A stretch of DNA of 64,000 nucleotides from Dyadobacter endophyticus. Its GTDB lineage: Bacteria; Bacteroidota; Bacteroidia; Cytophagales; Spirosomataceae. The DNA lies in assembly GCF_014641595.1 (NCBI RefSeq), contig NZ_BMIA01000002.1:682001-746000 (forward strand). Direction: 5' to 3'. Positions 34,052 through 43,076 of this stretch are shown in pieces (positions within the stretch are counted from its first letter, which is position 1; the number at the start of each line of letters is the position of its first letter). The notes under the pieces are model-generated. The model worked only from the letters and a program-made list of their open reading frames with translations, was not told the DNA's origin and ran no database searches. Position numbers and translations under genes: made by a program.

Positions 34052-34516
34052 CTAACCTATGATCGACGACAGGTCGGCAGGCGAATAATTGATATTCTTC
34101 AAAGTCTTATCGTCGGCGGTGCGGTACACCAGGTATTTGCCATTGTCTTCCTTAAAATAGCATTCGGTACCCTTCGCCTGGTAATGCGCGACGGTCGCTT
34201 CGGCTTCTTCTACTGAATTGCATGCCTTCGACATATTCGAACGCTGCACTTCGTCGAACAACGTCCGGAATTTCTCGCCCAGCCCGAATTCCAGCACCGC
34301 GCCCGACAATACATATTGCAGGTCGCAAAGCGCGTCTGCCACTTCCACTATATCCTTTTCGAGGATCGCAACTTCCAGCTCCTTCAACTCCTCGGCCAGC
34401 AATGCCACGCGCAGGCGGCTTCTTTCTTCGGAGGGGATCGTCGGGGTTTCCAGGATCGGGTGTTTGAAAGTTCTATGAAAATCCGCGACTTGATTAAGGC
34501 TATCCAGTTGTTGCAT
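34052..34516 (-). CDS. MazG-like NTP pyrophosphohydrolase
   Basis: 154 residues of all-alpha character. The metal-binding pattern EELKELEVAI then EVADALCDLQYVL is the EExxE-ExxD signature of MazG/phosphoribosyl-ATP pyrophosphohydrolase folds. Such enzymes convert NTPs or similar nucleotides to monophosphates and pyrophosphate, often in pool sanitation. The C-terminal part (VEEAEATVAHYQAKGTECYF) is the extension seen in the Bacteroidota form. No histidine biosynthesis genes are near, so a house-cleaning role is likelier than HisE. Confidence 0.85.
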   Translation of the reverse strand: MQQLDSLNQVADFHRTFKHPILETPTIPSEERSRLRVALLAEELKELEVAILEKDIVEVADALCDLQYVLSGAVLEFGLGEKFRTLFDEVQRSNMSKACNSVEEAEATVAHYQAKGTECYFKEDNGKYLVYRTADDKTLKNINYSPADLSSIIG

Positions 34517-34569
34517 TGTTATATGGTTTTAAAATTTGTCTTACTTGAATGTAGCGTCGGGGCGCCACT

Positions 34570-35139
34570 TTACATCGAAAGGTTGGTTTTGAAAAGCTTG
34601 ATAGCAATCGCCAGCAGGATAATACCGAAAACCTTCCGGAGAATATCCGTTCCCCCCTGCCCCAGCTTCCTTTCCAACCAGTTCGATGATTTTAATACGA
34701 GGTAAATAAAAAAGAGGTTCAGCACGATGCCGACCAGGATATTCTGGATCTGATAGGTCGACCGGAGCGACAGCAATGTAGTCATGGTAGCAGCGCCGGC
34801 GATCATCGGGAATGCGATCGGAACAATGGACGCCACGCTCACATCCATATTGCCGTGTTTGAATATTTCACGGCCCAGGATCATTTCAAGCCCCAGCAGG
34901 AACAGGATAATGGCCCCGGCAATGGCGAATGAAGCGATATCGACCCCAAAAAGGCTCAGTAGCCTTTCTCCCAAAAACAAAAAGATCACCATGATCAATC
35001 CGGCCACGATGGTCGTTTTTTCGGACTCTATCTTGCCGAGCTTCCGCCGAAAATCGACGATAACCGGCAATGAACCAAGCACATCGATCACCGAAAAGAG
35101 GATCAGCGTGACGGAGACGATTTCCTTGAAATTGAACAT
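34570..35139 (-). CDS. MarC-family integral membrane protein
   Basis: About 189 residues from the ATG at 35139 (MFNFKEI...), since the upstream TTG extension is not conserved-looking. Six hydrophobic segments are present with the family motifs LILFSVIDVLGSLPVI near the start and VPIAFPMIAGAATMTTLL in the middle. MarC proteins were once linked to multiple antibiotic resistance, but no transport activity is established. The gene lies between the NrtR-like regulator and the MazG-like gene, all on the minus strand. Confidence 0.9.
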   Translation of the reverse strand: MFNFKEIVSVTLILFSVIDVLGSLPVIVDFRRKLGKIESEKTTIVAGLIMVIFLFLGERLLSLFGVDIASFAIAGAIILFLLGLEMILGREIFKHGNMDVSVASIVPIAFPMIAGAATMTTLLSLRSTYQIQNILVGIVLNLFFIYLVLKSSNWLERKLGQGGTDILRKVFGIILLAIAIKLFKTNLSM

Positions 35140-35234
35140 GGGCTTACACTTTGGGGCGTTTTGATCCCGCAAAGTTGCTCAAAACCGACTGTTTACACAA
35201 CCTCAAAAACCAATGATCGTGAAATTAGCGGCGG

Positions 35235-35948
35235 CTAGGAAGCGCTTCCCGGCAGGAAGTTCAGGAATGTGTTAAACTGCTTTTTATACTTCTCCTCGTC
35301 GATTTTGTAAAAGAATGCCCCTTTTTTAGAATAGCCTTTCTGCTTTTCGTCCAGCTTTATCAATAAATTGGTTGACAGCAACTTACGGCTAAAATTACGC
35401 TTATCGAGCTCCGTCCCGAAAATTGCCTCATACAATTTCTGCAACTGCGGAATCGTGAATTTTTCGGGTAATAATTCAAAGCCGATGGGGTGCTGGGATG
35501 CCTTATAACGCAGGTGCTGGATCGCCATATCAACCATCATGGCATGGTCGAAAAGTAGTTTGGGTAACTCCTGCATTGAAAACCACTGTGCCTCATAGTT
35601 TTTGGATATCTTATGGTCATAATCCTCGACATTGATCAATGCAAAATAGGCGACAGACACGGTGCGCTCCACCGGGTCGCGGAGAGGGCTACCGAAAGTA
35701 TGAAGTTGTTCCAGGTAAATGTCTGTCAGGCTGGTCAATTCAAAAAGAATGCGGGACGATGCTCCTTCAAGGCTTTCGTCGGGCTGCACCCAACCGCCCA
35801 TCAGCGACCACGTATGATGCTCGTCTTCGATGCCCCTTTTAACCAGCAACAGTTTCAGCTCTTCGCCATCAAAACCAAAAATAATCGAATCCAGCGCGAC
35901 CAGACATTTCGTCTGGGCCTGGTATTGCTTTAAAATATCTAATCGCAC
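35235..35948 (-). CDS. NrtR-like Nudix-domain transcriptional regulator
   Basis: 237 residues. The N-terminal Nudix domain (LVALDSIIFGFDGEELKLLLVKRG) has a degenerate Nudix box: GWVQPDESLEGASSRILFEL keeps the first Glu and the Arg but has I and L in place of two metal-binding Glu, so hydrolysis is unlikely. The C-terminal part (about residues 160-237) is a winged-helix domain with LQKLYEAIFGTELDKRNFSR. Regulators of this build sense NAD-related or sugar ligands with the Nudix fold; in Bacteroides an AraR of this type controls arabinose genes. Neither NAD nor pentose-use genes are adjacent, so the target is unknown. Confidence 0.85.
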   Translation of the reverse strand: MRLDILKQYQAQTKCLVALDSIIFGFDGEELKLLLVKRGIEDEHHTWSLMGGWVQPDESLEGASSRILFELTSLTDIYLEQLHTFGSPLRDPVERTVSVAYFALINVEDYDHKISKNYEAQWFSMQELPKLLFDHAMMVDMAIQHLRYKASQHPIGFELLPEKFTIPQLQKLYEAIFGTELDKRNFSRKLLSTNLLIKLDEKQKGYSKKGAFFYKIDEEKYKKQFNTFLNFLPGSAS

Positions 35949-36022
35949 AACTAGTAAGTCGCAGGTGAGTGGATTTGTTTTTTAGTTATAAATACAAGGA
36001 AGGCCATTTACTACTCATTCCG

Positions 36023-37081
36023 TCAATTGGGGGCCATTTTCACTAAAAAAGCCTTCAATGTGGCAATTTCCTCATCGCTGATCGCCGGGAAGTTAGCGAT
36101 CCGGAAACTGGTATCTTTCTCCTTGCCATAGCCGTTGCCCAACGTAATACCCTCTTTATAGGCTGCATTTTTCAGGAATTCAATACGTTTCTTTTCCGCG
36201 CGGACAGCGATGACGGTATCCGAACGCATTGCCGTATTTTCAACCACAAGCTCATACCCATTTTCCAAAAGGAACGCATACCAGTCGTGTGCACGACGGC
36301 GGGTATGCTTGTCCACCTCGTCGATTGGCGGCACTTGCTGCATAACCTTCCCGAGCAGGTAAATACCGAGGATATTGGGAGTAAAAGGGGTTTGAAACTT
36401 CAAAAAGTTATCGCGGATGAACAACAGGCTATTATAATGCTTCCGCTCGCCTACCTGGATCGCGCGCTCGACGGCTTTCGGCGAAACGATCATCACGGCC
36501 AGCCCGGCAGGCAGTCCGAAACATTTCTGCACTGAAGCGTACCAGATATCGGCATTCTCCCATGGCAAGACCACACCCGCCATCGACGACGTGGCGTCTA
36601 CCGCAATAAGGTTATCGACCTTTTTCCGAATATCCAGCAGGAAATCTTCCGGAACTTTGGTACCGTTCGACGTCTCATTATGCGTCACGCAAATCAGCTC
36701 ATTACGGGAGAACACGGCAGAACGGTCCATGAGTAAAGTTTCGTTCAACCCGAATGCAGCGTCACTGGCGCGGTGCGAAATGCGATGGGTATATTCCATC
36801 CATTTCTCGCCGAATGCACCATTATAAATATGCAAGCTCGAATCAATCAGCAGCGATTGAGCGATAATCTCCCAGCATTCCGTAGCCGACGACACGAAAT
36901 AGGCCTCATAACCGGCCGGAACGTCCAGCTTGGCTTTCAGATCAGCGATCGTCTGTTCCAGCAGCTGCATAAAACCTCTGCTTCTATGGTTGGAGCTGAC
37001 CAGCCCGCTCGCAAAAGCCTCGGAAATATATTGTTCGACCTGTGGATAAACCTTGCTGGGCCCTGGGTAAAACGTAATCAT
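36023..37081 (-). CDS. Class V aminotransferase, SerC/alanine-glyoxylate-like
   Basis: 352 residues, PLP-dependent fold type I. The start ITFYPGPSKVYPQV is the class V/SerC-type opening, the PLP lysine is in WYASVQKCFGLPAGL and the preceding LIAVDATSSMAGV contains the Asp that binds the pyridine nitrogen. Phosphoserine aminotransferase of serine synthesis is a good possibility, but the sequence is divergent from classical SerC in the phosphate-binding region as far as I can judge, and alanine-glyoxylate-type activity cannot be excluded. It is transcribed after dapA, from which it is separated by a terminator. Confidence 0.82.
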   Translation of the reverse strand: MITFYPGPSKVYPQVEQYISEAFASGLVSSNHRSRGFMQLLEQTIADLKAKLDVPAGYEAYFVSSATECWEIIAQSLLIDSSLHIYNGAFGEKWMEYTHRISHRASDAAFGLNETLLMDRSAVFSRNELICVTHNETSNGTKVPEDFLLDIRKKVDNLIAVDATSSMAGVVLPWENADIWYASVQKCFGLPAGLAVMIVSPKAVERAIQVGERKHYNSLLFIRDNFLKFQTPFTPNILGIYLLGKVMQQVPPIDEVDKHTRRRAHDWYAFLLENGYELVVENTAMRSDTVIAVRAEKKRIEFLKNAAYKEGITLGNGYGKEKDTSFRIANFPAISDEEIATLKAFLVKMAPN

Positions 37082-37109
37082 AGCATTTCGTTTTTGGTTT
37101 AAAACAAAA

Positions 37110-37146
37110 CATCACAGGCCGGAATAAAATCCCCAAACCTGTGATG
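37110..37146 (-). terminator. Terminator of dapA
   Basis: Arms CATCACAGG (37110-37118) and CCTGTGATG (37138-37146) form a 9-bp stem with a 19-base loop about 70 bases after the dapA stop; on the minus strand it is followed by TTTTGTTTT. Confidence 0.7.
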
Positions 37147-37213
37147 CCTGAAAATATAATTATAGAGCCGTGAATACCAAATAACTACACCTGACTATTC
37201 CTGACTTTTATTG

Positions 37214-38104
37214 TCACATAAACCCTTCGCGAACCATCGCCTTTGCCAGCTTCTCGCCCAGTTCTTTCGATGCTTTCAGCAATGGCAAACGTACATCCGA
37301 GCTGCAAATACCTTTAATTTCCAGGCATTTTTTGATCCCTACCGGGTTCGATTCGATGTAAAGCAATGTATCGAATTCCAGGAATGCGAGTTGCAGTCTG
37401 GCAGCTTCTTTGAAACGGCCTTCGAGCGCAGCCCAGGTGAGATCGTGGAATTCTTTCGGGAATGCATTGGCAATCACCGAAATAACGCCGTGCCAGCCAA
37501 CGCTCACCATAGTGGTTACCAGGTTGTCGTCGCCCGACAGGAGCAAAAAGTCTTCGGGCACGCGCGAGGCGAGTTCCATGCTCTGCTCGATGCTGCCGCC
37601 CGCGTCTTTGATCCCGATGATATTCGGGTGGGAAGCCAGCTTCACGATGGTATCCGACTTCATATTAATTACCGTACGTCCGGGAACATTGTACAACAGC
37701 ACAGGCACCGGCGAAGCGTCGGCGATAGCTGTAAAATGTGCGATAATGCCCTCCTGGGTTGGTTTGTTGTAATAAGGACAAACCGACAGGATCGCATCCA
37801 CGCCCGTGAAATCGGTTTCCTTAATGGTATCCAATACCGACTGGGTATCATTGCTTCCGATGCCGTACACAATCGGGAGCTTCTTATAGTTGTTTTGGAT
37901 TGTAAATGCCAGGATATCACGCTTTTCCTTGGAAGTAACTGTCGGCGACTCGCCAGTTGTTCCTTGTACTACCAGGTAGTCCGTACCACCTTCCGTCACC
38001 AGGTCGATCAGTCTTTTCAGACCCGGATAATCAATCTCATTCTGTTCATCAAAAGGTGTGATCAGCGCGGCCCCTACCCCTTTGAAACGTTGGTCCAATG
38101 GCAT
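37214..38104 (-). CDS. dapA: 4-hydroxy-tetrahydrodipicolinate synthase
   Basis: 296 residues, a TIM barrel of the DapA/NAL family. It shows GTTGESPTVTSKEK (the threonine pair of the active site), the tyrosine in LLYNVPGRTVINM and the Schiff-base lysine in IIGIKDAGGSIEQS. The enzyme condenses pyruvate with aspartate semialdehyde, the committed step to lysine and diaminopimelate for peptidoglycan. The YNVPGRT form supports true DapA over N-acetylneuraminate lyase. A -7 box lies at 38138-38145 and a terminator follows. Confidence 0.94.
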   Translation of the reverse strand: MPLDQRFKGVGAALITPFDEQNEIDYPGLKRLIDLVTEGGTDYLVVQGTTGESPTVTSKEKRDILAFTIQNNYKKLPIVYGIGSNDTQSVLDTIKETDFTGVDAILSVCPYYNKPTQEGIIAHFTAIADASPVPVLLYNVPGRTVINMKSDTIVKLASHPNIIGIKDAGGSIEQSMELASRVPEDFLLLSGDDNLVTTMVSVGWHGVISVIANAFPKEFHDLTWAALEGRFKEAARLQLAFLEFDTLLYIESNPVGIKKCLEIKGICSSDVRLPLLKASKELGEKLAKAMVREGFM

Positions 38105-38137
38105 TATTTACTTATATAATTGTTAGATTTTAAAACA

Positions 38138-38145
38138 CAAAGTTA
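38138..38145 (-). promoter_or_regulatory. Candidate -7 box for dapA
   Basis: TAACTTTG on the minus strand matches TAnnTTTG exactly, 33 bases before the dapA start in the 65-base gap after ligA. Confidence 0.45.
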
Positions 38146-38169
38146 GCCTTCCGGGGCTATTTTCTTTAC

Positions 38170-40257
38170 TTAATTTCCAATCATTGCTAAAAATTCTTCC
38201 TCGGAGAGGATGGTTACGCCCAGTTTCCGCGCTTTTTCGAGCTTGGAAGGCCCCATATTCGCTCCTGCGAGCAAATAGTTGAGCTTTCCGGATACCCCGC
38301 TAAGCACTTTTCCGCCATTCGCTTCGATCTTCTCTTTCAGCTCGTCCCGCTCGAAATTTTCGAAAACACCCGAAATCACAAACGTCTTGCCATCCAGCAG
38401 GTCGCTTTCAATTTCCACCGGTTTTTCGTCGCCTTCCATTTGCAACCCGGCTTGCTCCAATCGCTCAACGAGCAGCTGATTTTCCGGCACACTGAAAAAC
38501 GATTCGATGCTCAACGCAATGCGGCCGCCGATTTCAGGTACTGCAACGAGCTGATCATAGGAAGCGGCCCGCAATGCCCGCATGGATTTAAAATAGGCGG
38601 CCAGCTTTTCGGCCACAGTCTGGCCTACGAAGCGAATGCCCAATGCAAAAAGCACATTTTTAAATGGAACCGTTCGCGACAAATCGATGCCTTTGAGGAT
38701 ATTGTCGACCGTTTTCTCACGGAAACTGATCTTTTTGACCTTTCCGGTTTCTTCGTTGACCAGGTTCTTTTCCAGGCCCAGCAGCTTGTCGTAATTGAGA
38801 TCGTACAGGTCCGCGGGCGTGCGCACGAGATCCAGATCAAATAGGAGCTCTATTTTGCCTTCACCCAAACTTTCGATATTCATCGCCTTTCGGTGAATGA
38901 AATGTTCGATGCGCCCTTTCAATTGCGGCGGGCAATGGCTGTCGTTCGGGCAGAAAAATGCCACTTCTCCTTCGTTGCGCTGCAATTCCGAATCACATTC
39001 CGGGCAATGCGTCGGGAAAACGATCTCCTCGGTTTCGTACTTTTCGCGTTGCGAAACGTCTACGCCCGTAATCTTCGGGATAATCTCCCCGCTTTTTTCC
39101 ACAAAAACCGTATCCCCAATGCGGATACCAAGCCTTTCCAGCTCGTTCGCATTATGCAAAGTCGCCCGCTTCACCCGCGTACCCGACAAATGCACACCTT
39201 TCACCTGGTTGTAAGGCAATGCGCGCTCGGAGAGGTCGCACAGGTTTGCGACAGGCGTCACAGCACCCGTCCGGCCTACCTGGTAGGTTACCATCCGCAG
39301 CACGGCAGGTTTGTTTTCGGCCTTATATTTATAGGAAATCGCCCAACGTGGACTTTTAGCCGTAAAACCAAGTTCTTTTTGCTGAGCAAATGAGTTTACC
39401 TTAATCACAATGCCATCCGTAGCGAGCGGCAAATGCATCCGCTTCTCCTCCCATTCATGAATGTACTCGATGACCTCGTCGATATTAGAGACTTTCTTCC
39501 AGCCCGGCGAGACATTGAAACCCCATGATTTGATGCCTAGCAGGCTTTCCTCGTGACTTTTGAAATAATCATCATCCGACAAAAAGTAATAGAGGTAACA
39601 ATCGAGGCCGCGACGCGCCGTTTCGGCAGAATCCTGCAATTTAAACGAGCCGGAAGCCGCATTGCGGGGATTGGCATACTGGTTTTCTCCTAATGTATCC
39701 ATTTCCTCATTCAGTTTTTGAAATGAAGAAGTCGGCATGAAACCCTCCCCGCGAATTTCGAACAATGGCGGCAGGTTGTCGGCCTTCACGCGTAGTGGCA
39801 GCGAGCGGATCGTTTTGACATTATTGGTGATCTCGTCCCCGCGCGTACCGTCGCCGCGCGTCACGCCGCGCACGAGGACGCCGTTTTCGTAGGTGAAACT
39901 GAGGGAAATCCCATCGAATTTCAGCTCACATATATATTCGTAAGCCTCGCCATCCAATCCCCGGCGTACGCGGTCGTCGAAACTGCGGAGCTCCTCCTCG
40001 TTATAAGTATTGTCAAGCGACAGCATTGGGTACCGGTGGTACACCGCATTGAACGCCTTGGTTACCGTCCCGCCAACCCGTTGCGTGGGCGAATCGTCCT
40101 GTTTGAATTCCGGATACTGATTTTCCAGGGCTTGCAGCTCTTTGAGCAACTGGTCAAATTCATAATCGGATATTTCAGACACGCTCTCCTGGTAATAGCG
40201 GTCATTATAGTAATGCAGCTTTTCGGAAAGCTCCTGGATTCTCTGTTCGGGATTCAT
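38170..40257 (-). CDS. ligA: NAD-dependent DNA ligase
   Basis: About 695 residues from the ATG at 40257; a GTG three codons upstream opens the frame. The adenylation lysine is K113 in ICELKFDGISLSF. An OB fold follows, then a four-cysteine zinc finger (HCPECDSEL, AFFCPNDSHCPP), helix-hairpin-helix repeats and a C-terminal BRCT domain (GKTFVISGVFENFERDELK). The enzyme seals nicks in replication and repair using NAD as AMP donor. It is a single gene read from a -7 box at 40287-40294. Confidence 0.97.
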   Translation of the reverse strand: MNPEQRIQELSEKLHYYNDRYYQESVSEISDYEFDQLLKELQALENQYPEFKQDDSPTQRVGGTVTKAFNAVYHRYPMLSLDNTYNEEELRSFDDRVRRGLDGEAYEYICELKFDGISLSFTYENGVLVRGVTRGDGTRGDEITNNVKTIRSLPLRVKADNLPPLFEIRGEGFMPTSSFQKLNEEMDTLGENQYANPRNAASGSFKLQDSAETARRGLDCYLYYFLSDDDYFKSHEESLLGIKSWGFNVSPGWKKVSNIDEVIEYIHEWEEKRMHLPLATDGIVIKVNSFAQQKELGFTAKSPRWAISYKYKAENKPAVLRMVTYQVGRTGAVTPVANLCDLSERALPYNQVKGVHLSGTRVKRATLHNANELERLGIRIGDTVFVEKSGEIIPKITGVDVSQREKYETEEIVFPTHCPECDSELQRNEGEVAFFCPNDSHCPPQLKGRIEHFIHRKAMNIESLGEGKIELLFDLDLVRTPADLYDLNYDKLLGLEKNLVNEETGKVKKISFREKTVDNILKGIDLSRTVPFKNVLFALGIRFVGQTVAEKLAAYFKSMRALRAASYDQLVAVPEIGGRIALSIESFFSVPENQLLVERLEQAGLQMEGDEKPVEIESDLLDGKTFVISGVFENFERDELKEKIEANGGKVLSGVSGKLNYLLAGANMGPSKLEKARKLGVTILSEEEFLAMIGN

Positions 40258-40286
40258 AATGGTCACGGCGGCTTGATGATTCGGCC

Positions 40287-40294
40287 CAAATTTA
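40287..40294 (-). promoter_or_regulatory. Candidate -7 box for ligA
   Basis: TAAATTTG on the minus strand matches TAnnTTTG exactly and lies 29 bases before the ligA start in the divergent gap with the Uma2 gene. Confidence 0.45.
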
Positions 40295-40410
40295 AGATTT
40301 ATTCCAAATTCTGAGCATTCGATAACCGATGTGTTACCAATTGCGGGTTCATGCGTATCAATGGGACATTCACCTATCCATCACATGCTCAGTAGGTCAC
40401 ACATTTTTTG

Positions 40411-40418
40411 TATTTTCG
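40411..40418 (+). promoter_or_regulatory. Weak -7-like box before the second Uma2 gene
   Basis: TATTTTCG differs from TAnnTTTG by one base and lies 18 bases before the ATG chosen at 40437. The same near-consensus form occurs before the GT39 gene at 45126-45133. Confidence 0.3.
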
Positions 40419-40436
40419 TTCAAAACGGCAAAGCTT

Positions 40437-40961
40437 ATGAAACCCCTGGAACCGACCATTTACTACAATCCGGATCTGACGCAGATTATCAACGGGGAGG
40501 AAATCATGTCGCCTAGCCCTAGATTGCTCCATCAAAGAGCCTCCATGAGATTGGAATGGCTCTTACTGAATCATCTGGCGAAATTTGATTTGGGTGAACT
40601 ATTCCATGCTCCATTCGATGTTATTTTCGAGCAAGACTTCAATCATCTGCAACCAGATATCCTCTTTGTATCCAAACAAAACCAGGAGATTTTACAGGAT
40701 TGGGTACGCGGCGTGCCCGACCTCGTTATTGAAATCGTCTCTCCCGGTTCGAAGAAGATGGATACCGTTATCAAAAAGGATATTTATGAACGCTACGGCG
40801 TTCTTGAATGCTGGATTGTGTTTCCCGAGCAGGTTTGCATTGAGGTTTATACCCTTGTCGATCGCCAATATGAGCTGTACGGCACGTTTTTGAGGCAGGA
40901 CAGTGTGCATTCGAAGGTTCTGGAAGGGTTATCATTCCCTGTCAATGCTATTATCAAATGA
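40437..40961 (+). CDS. Uma2-family (DUF820) protein
   Basis: 174 residues from the ATG at 40437 (MKPLEPTIYY...). The frame is open further upstream, but that part reads through the promoter region. Canonical Uma2 motifs are present: HLQPDILFVSK, then VPDLVIEIVSPGSKKMD with the acidic pair of the PD-(D/E)XK core, and KKDIYERYGVLECWIV. Function is unknown although nuclease activity is suspected for the family. It is more canonical than the Uma2 protein at 27194, and the two probably arose independently from the family pool. Confidence 0.85.
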   Translation: MKPLEPTIYYNPDLTQIINGEEIMSPSPRLLHQRASMRLEWLLLNHLAKFDLGELFHAPFDVIFEQDFNHLQPDILFVSKQNQEILQDWVRGVPDLVIEIVSPGSKKMDTVIKKDIYERYGVLECWIVFPEQVCIEVYTLVDRQYELYGTFLRQDSVHSKVLEGLSFPVNAIIK

Positions 40962-41058
40962 TTAACAGGCGGTTAGCAATGCAAAACCTTTGAATTACCC
41001 GCCTTCCCCATAAATTCACTAATTTCGGCCTCATTAATCATTACTAGCTTCTGATTTC

Positions 41059-41706
41059 ATGGCTGAAATTGCCCCTTCTATACTGGCCGCGGATTTTGCA
41101 AACCTGCAACGCGACGTCGAAATGATCAACAGCAGTTCCGCAGGTTATATTCACGTCGACATTATGGACGGCATGTTCGTCCCCAATATTTCGTTCGGAC
41201 TTCCCGTCTGCGAGGCCATTCATAAACATGCCCAAAAGCCGCTGGACGTACATTTGATGATTGAGCAGCCCGACCGCTACCTCGAAGCATTCCGTAATGC
41301 GGGGGCATCGGTGCTCACGGTACATTATGAGGCTTGTCCGCATTTGCACCGCACGATCCAGCACATCAAAGAACTCGGTGCAGAACCGGGTGTCGCGCTC
41401 AATCCACATACACCGGTGGAAGTTTTGAGTGAGATTATGGGCGATGTTTCGCTGATCCTGATCATGTCTGTGAACCCCGGTTTTGGCGGCCAGAAGTTCA
41501 TTGAAAACAGCTACCGGAAAATCGCAGCGCTGGACGCCTACCGTAAAAAATTCGGCTACAACTTCAAGATAGAGGTAGACGGCGGCGTTAACCTCAACAA
41601 CGCGCCCCGGCTTGTGCGCGAAGGCGTGGACATCCTCGTGGCAGGCAGCTTCGTTTTCACCTCGCCCGACCCCGTACAAACGATCACCGAGCTGGGAAAT
41701 AGCTAG
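41059..41706 (+). CDS. rpe: Ribulose-phosphate 3-epimerase
   Basis: 215 residues, a TIM barrel. The start APSILAADFANL, metal ligands in IHVDIMDGMFVPN and DVHLMIE, the phosphate region MSVNPGFGGQKFI and the second catalytic Asp in IEVDGGVN define the family. It interconverts ribulose-5-phosphate and xylulose-5-phosphate in the pentose phosphate pathway; xylulose-5-phosphate is also the standard transketolase donor, and a split transketolase is encoded 6 kb downstream, though that is not evidence of a link. Confidence 0.96.
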   Translation: MAEIAPSILAADFANLQRDVEMINSSSAGYIHVDIMDGMFVPNISFGLPVCEAIHKHAQKPLDVHLMIEQPDRYLEAFRNAGASVLTVHYEACPHLHRTIQHIKELGAEPGVALNPHTPVEVLSEIMGDVSLILIMSVNPGFGGQKFIENSYRKIAALDAYRKKFGYNFKIEVDGGVNLNNAPRLVREGVDILVAGSFVFTSPDPVQTITELGNS

Positions 41707-41726
41707 CATTCATTTAGCTGACACCC

Positions 41727-43007
41727 ATGAAAATTTCAAAATCACTGGCTCTCATTTTGCTGGCCTGCATACTTCTGACAGCGTTTGCATTTCAAAAAGA
41801 AGATCAGGCCTCTGCAAAATTTCCGTTGAAAATCAGTCCAAATGGCAGGCATATTACCGACAACAACGGTACGTCGTTCCTGATGGTGGCCGATGTAGCC
41901 TGGCAAATGCTTCGGAAACTGAGCTATACCGAAGCGGTTCAGTATATGGACATCCGCAAATCGCAGTCGTTCAACACCTTCCTGGTGCATTTACTTCCCG
42001 CACTGCCCAATCAGCGGAATTTCAATAAGGTAGCGCCGTTTCTTGACAATAATGATCTTTTAAAGCCTAATAAGCCCTATTTCGATTACCTTGAAAAGAT
42101 CGTTATAGCGGCCAGGGAACGTAATCTGGTGGTCGGCATTGTGGTGTCGCGGCAGAGCTGGAACACGGTTTTTGATACCCAAAAAGAAGAAGCGTGGAAA
42201 AGTTACGGGACTTATGTAGGAAAGCATTTTTCGAAATATTCCAATATCATCTGGATCATCAGCGAAGAAGAGTACCAGAGTGCCTCTCAATTTAAAGCCA
42301 TTTCCGAAGGTATCCGGGCGGAATCCGACGGACAGATCGTGGCCTCGCTCAATACCTGCTCACCCACGAGCGTGAACGACAATTCACCCAATCACTCGGA
42401 GCTTAAATTCATTATTCCCGACTCCACGGTAACCCCCGCCGAATATGCCGCATTGGCTAACTGGCAGAAAAACTCGGCGGAAGCGGCATTAAGGCCGTTC
42501 CTGATCGCCAATTCGGAGTTCCCAAAGGAAATCACCGACCAGTCGACGCTCATCCGCAACCAGGCCTATCAATCCGTTCTAAGCTCGGCGGCCGGTTTCT
42601 GTCACATGAGCACGATCAAGAACTTTAATCCAACCTGGAAAGTCAACATTACCAAAGACGGTGCCGAATACATTCACCAGATGGTAAAAATCCTCAAAGG
42701 CATTCCGTGGGAATATATGCAGCCGGATACGCCCGACCTCCTCACAGACTCACTCGACAGGGCCGAGATAGGCATTGTTTCGCTTTCGAATAAAAAGATG
42801 GCCATGCTTTACATTCCTACCTCGCGACCAGTGCGCCTGAACCTCAAACATTTGGAAGGAAGCCTGTTCGGTGCGGTTTGGTACAGCCCGCGCACCGGCA
42901 AAAGGTGGAACGGAAAGGATCTGAAAATTGAAGAAGAAGCGATCGTTCAGCCACCCGACTCTCAGCCTGAATGGGACTGGATACTCCTCATCGGCGCCAA
43001 GCAGTAG
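41727..43007 (+). CDS. Secreted DUF4038 glycoside-hydrolase-like protein
   Basis: 426 residues with a signal peptide (SLALILLACILLTAFA) that may be a lipoprotein-type or a weak Sec signal. The catalytic-type domain begins at FPLKISPNGRHITDNNGTSF and shows DVAWQMLRKLSYTEAVQYM and YSNIIWIISEEEYQ, typical of DUF4038/apiosidase-like (GH140-related) TIM barrels. The C-terminal GSLFGAVWYSPRTGKRW is the associated beta-sandwich often called putative collagen-binding. It likely acts on plant cell-wall side chains; the substrate is uncertain. It follows rpe by 20 bases. Confidence 0.82.
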   Translation: MKISKSLALILLACILLTAFAFQKEDQASAKFPLKISPNGRHITDNNGTSFLMVADVAWQMLRKLSYTEAVQYMDIRKSQSFNTFLVHLLPALPNQRNFNKVAPFLDNNDLLKPNKPYFDYLEKIVIAARERNLVVGIVVSRQSWNTVFDTQKEEAWKSYGTYVGKHFSKYSNIIWIISEEEYQSASQFKAISEGIRAESDGQIVASLNTCSPTSVNDNSPNHSELKFIIPDSTVTPAEYAALANWQKNSAEAALRPFLIANSEFPKEITDQSTLIRNQAYQSVLSSAAGFCHMSTIKNFNPTWKVNITKDGAEYIHQMVKILKGIPWEYMQPDTPDLLTDSLDRAEIGIVSLSNKKMAMLYIPTSRPVRLNLKHLEGSLFGAVWYSPRTGKRWNGKDLKIEEEAIVQPPDSQPEWDWILLIGAKQ

Positions 43008-43076
43008 ATTGACATTTTTTTGTATTATTAATATATTACCAGATATTGAAAACCCCGGCCGGTATCTGACGACCCC

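Noticed and set aside
35238..35249. Perfect 12-bp palindrome GGAAGCGCTTCC
   Set aside because: It lies in the last codons of the NrtR-like gene and is not followed by a T run; likely chance within coding sequence.
37211..38119. A 302-residue open frame on the plus strand opposite dapA
   Set aside because: It mirrors the dapA coding frame, has low-complexity composition without domains, and dapA motifs are unambiguous on the other strand.
43009..43014. TTGACA sequence resembling a proteobacterial -35 box before the OmpA gene
   Set aside because: Bacteroidota housekeeping sigma does not use TTGACA/TATAAT, and no matching TAnnTTTG is at the right distance.
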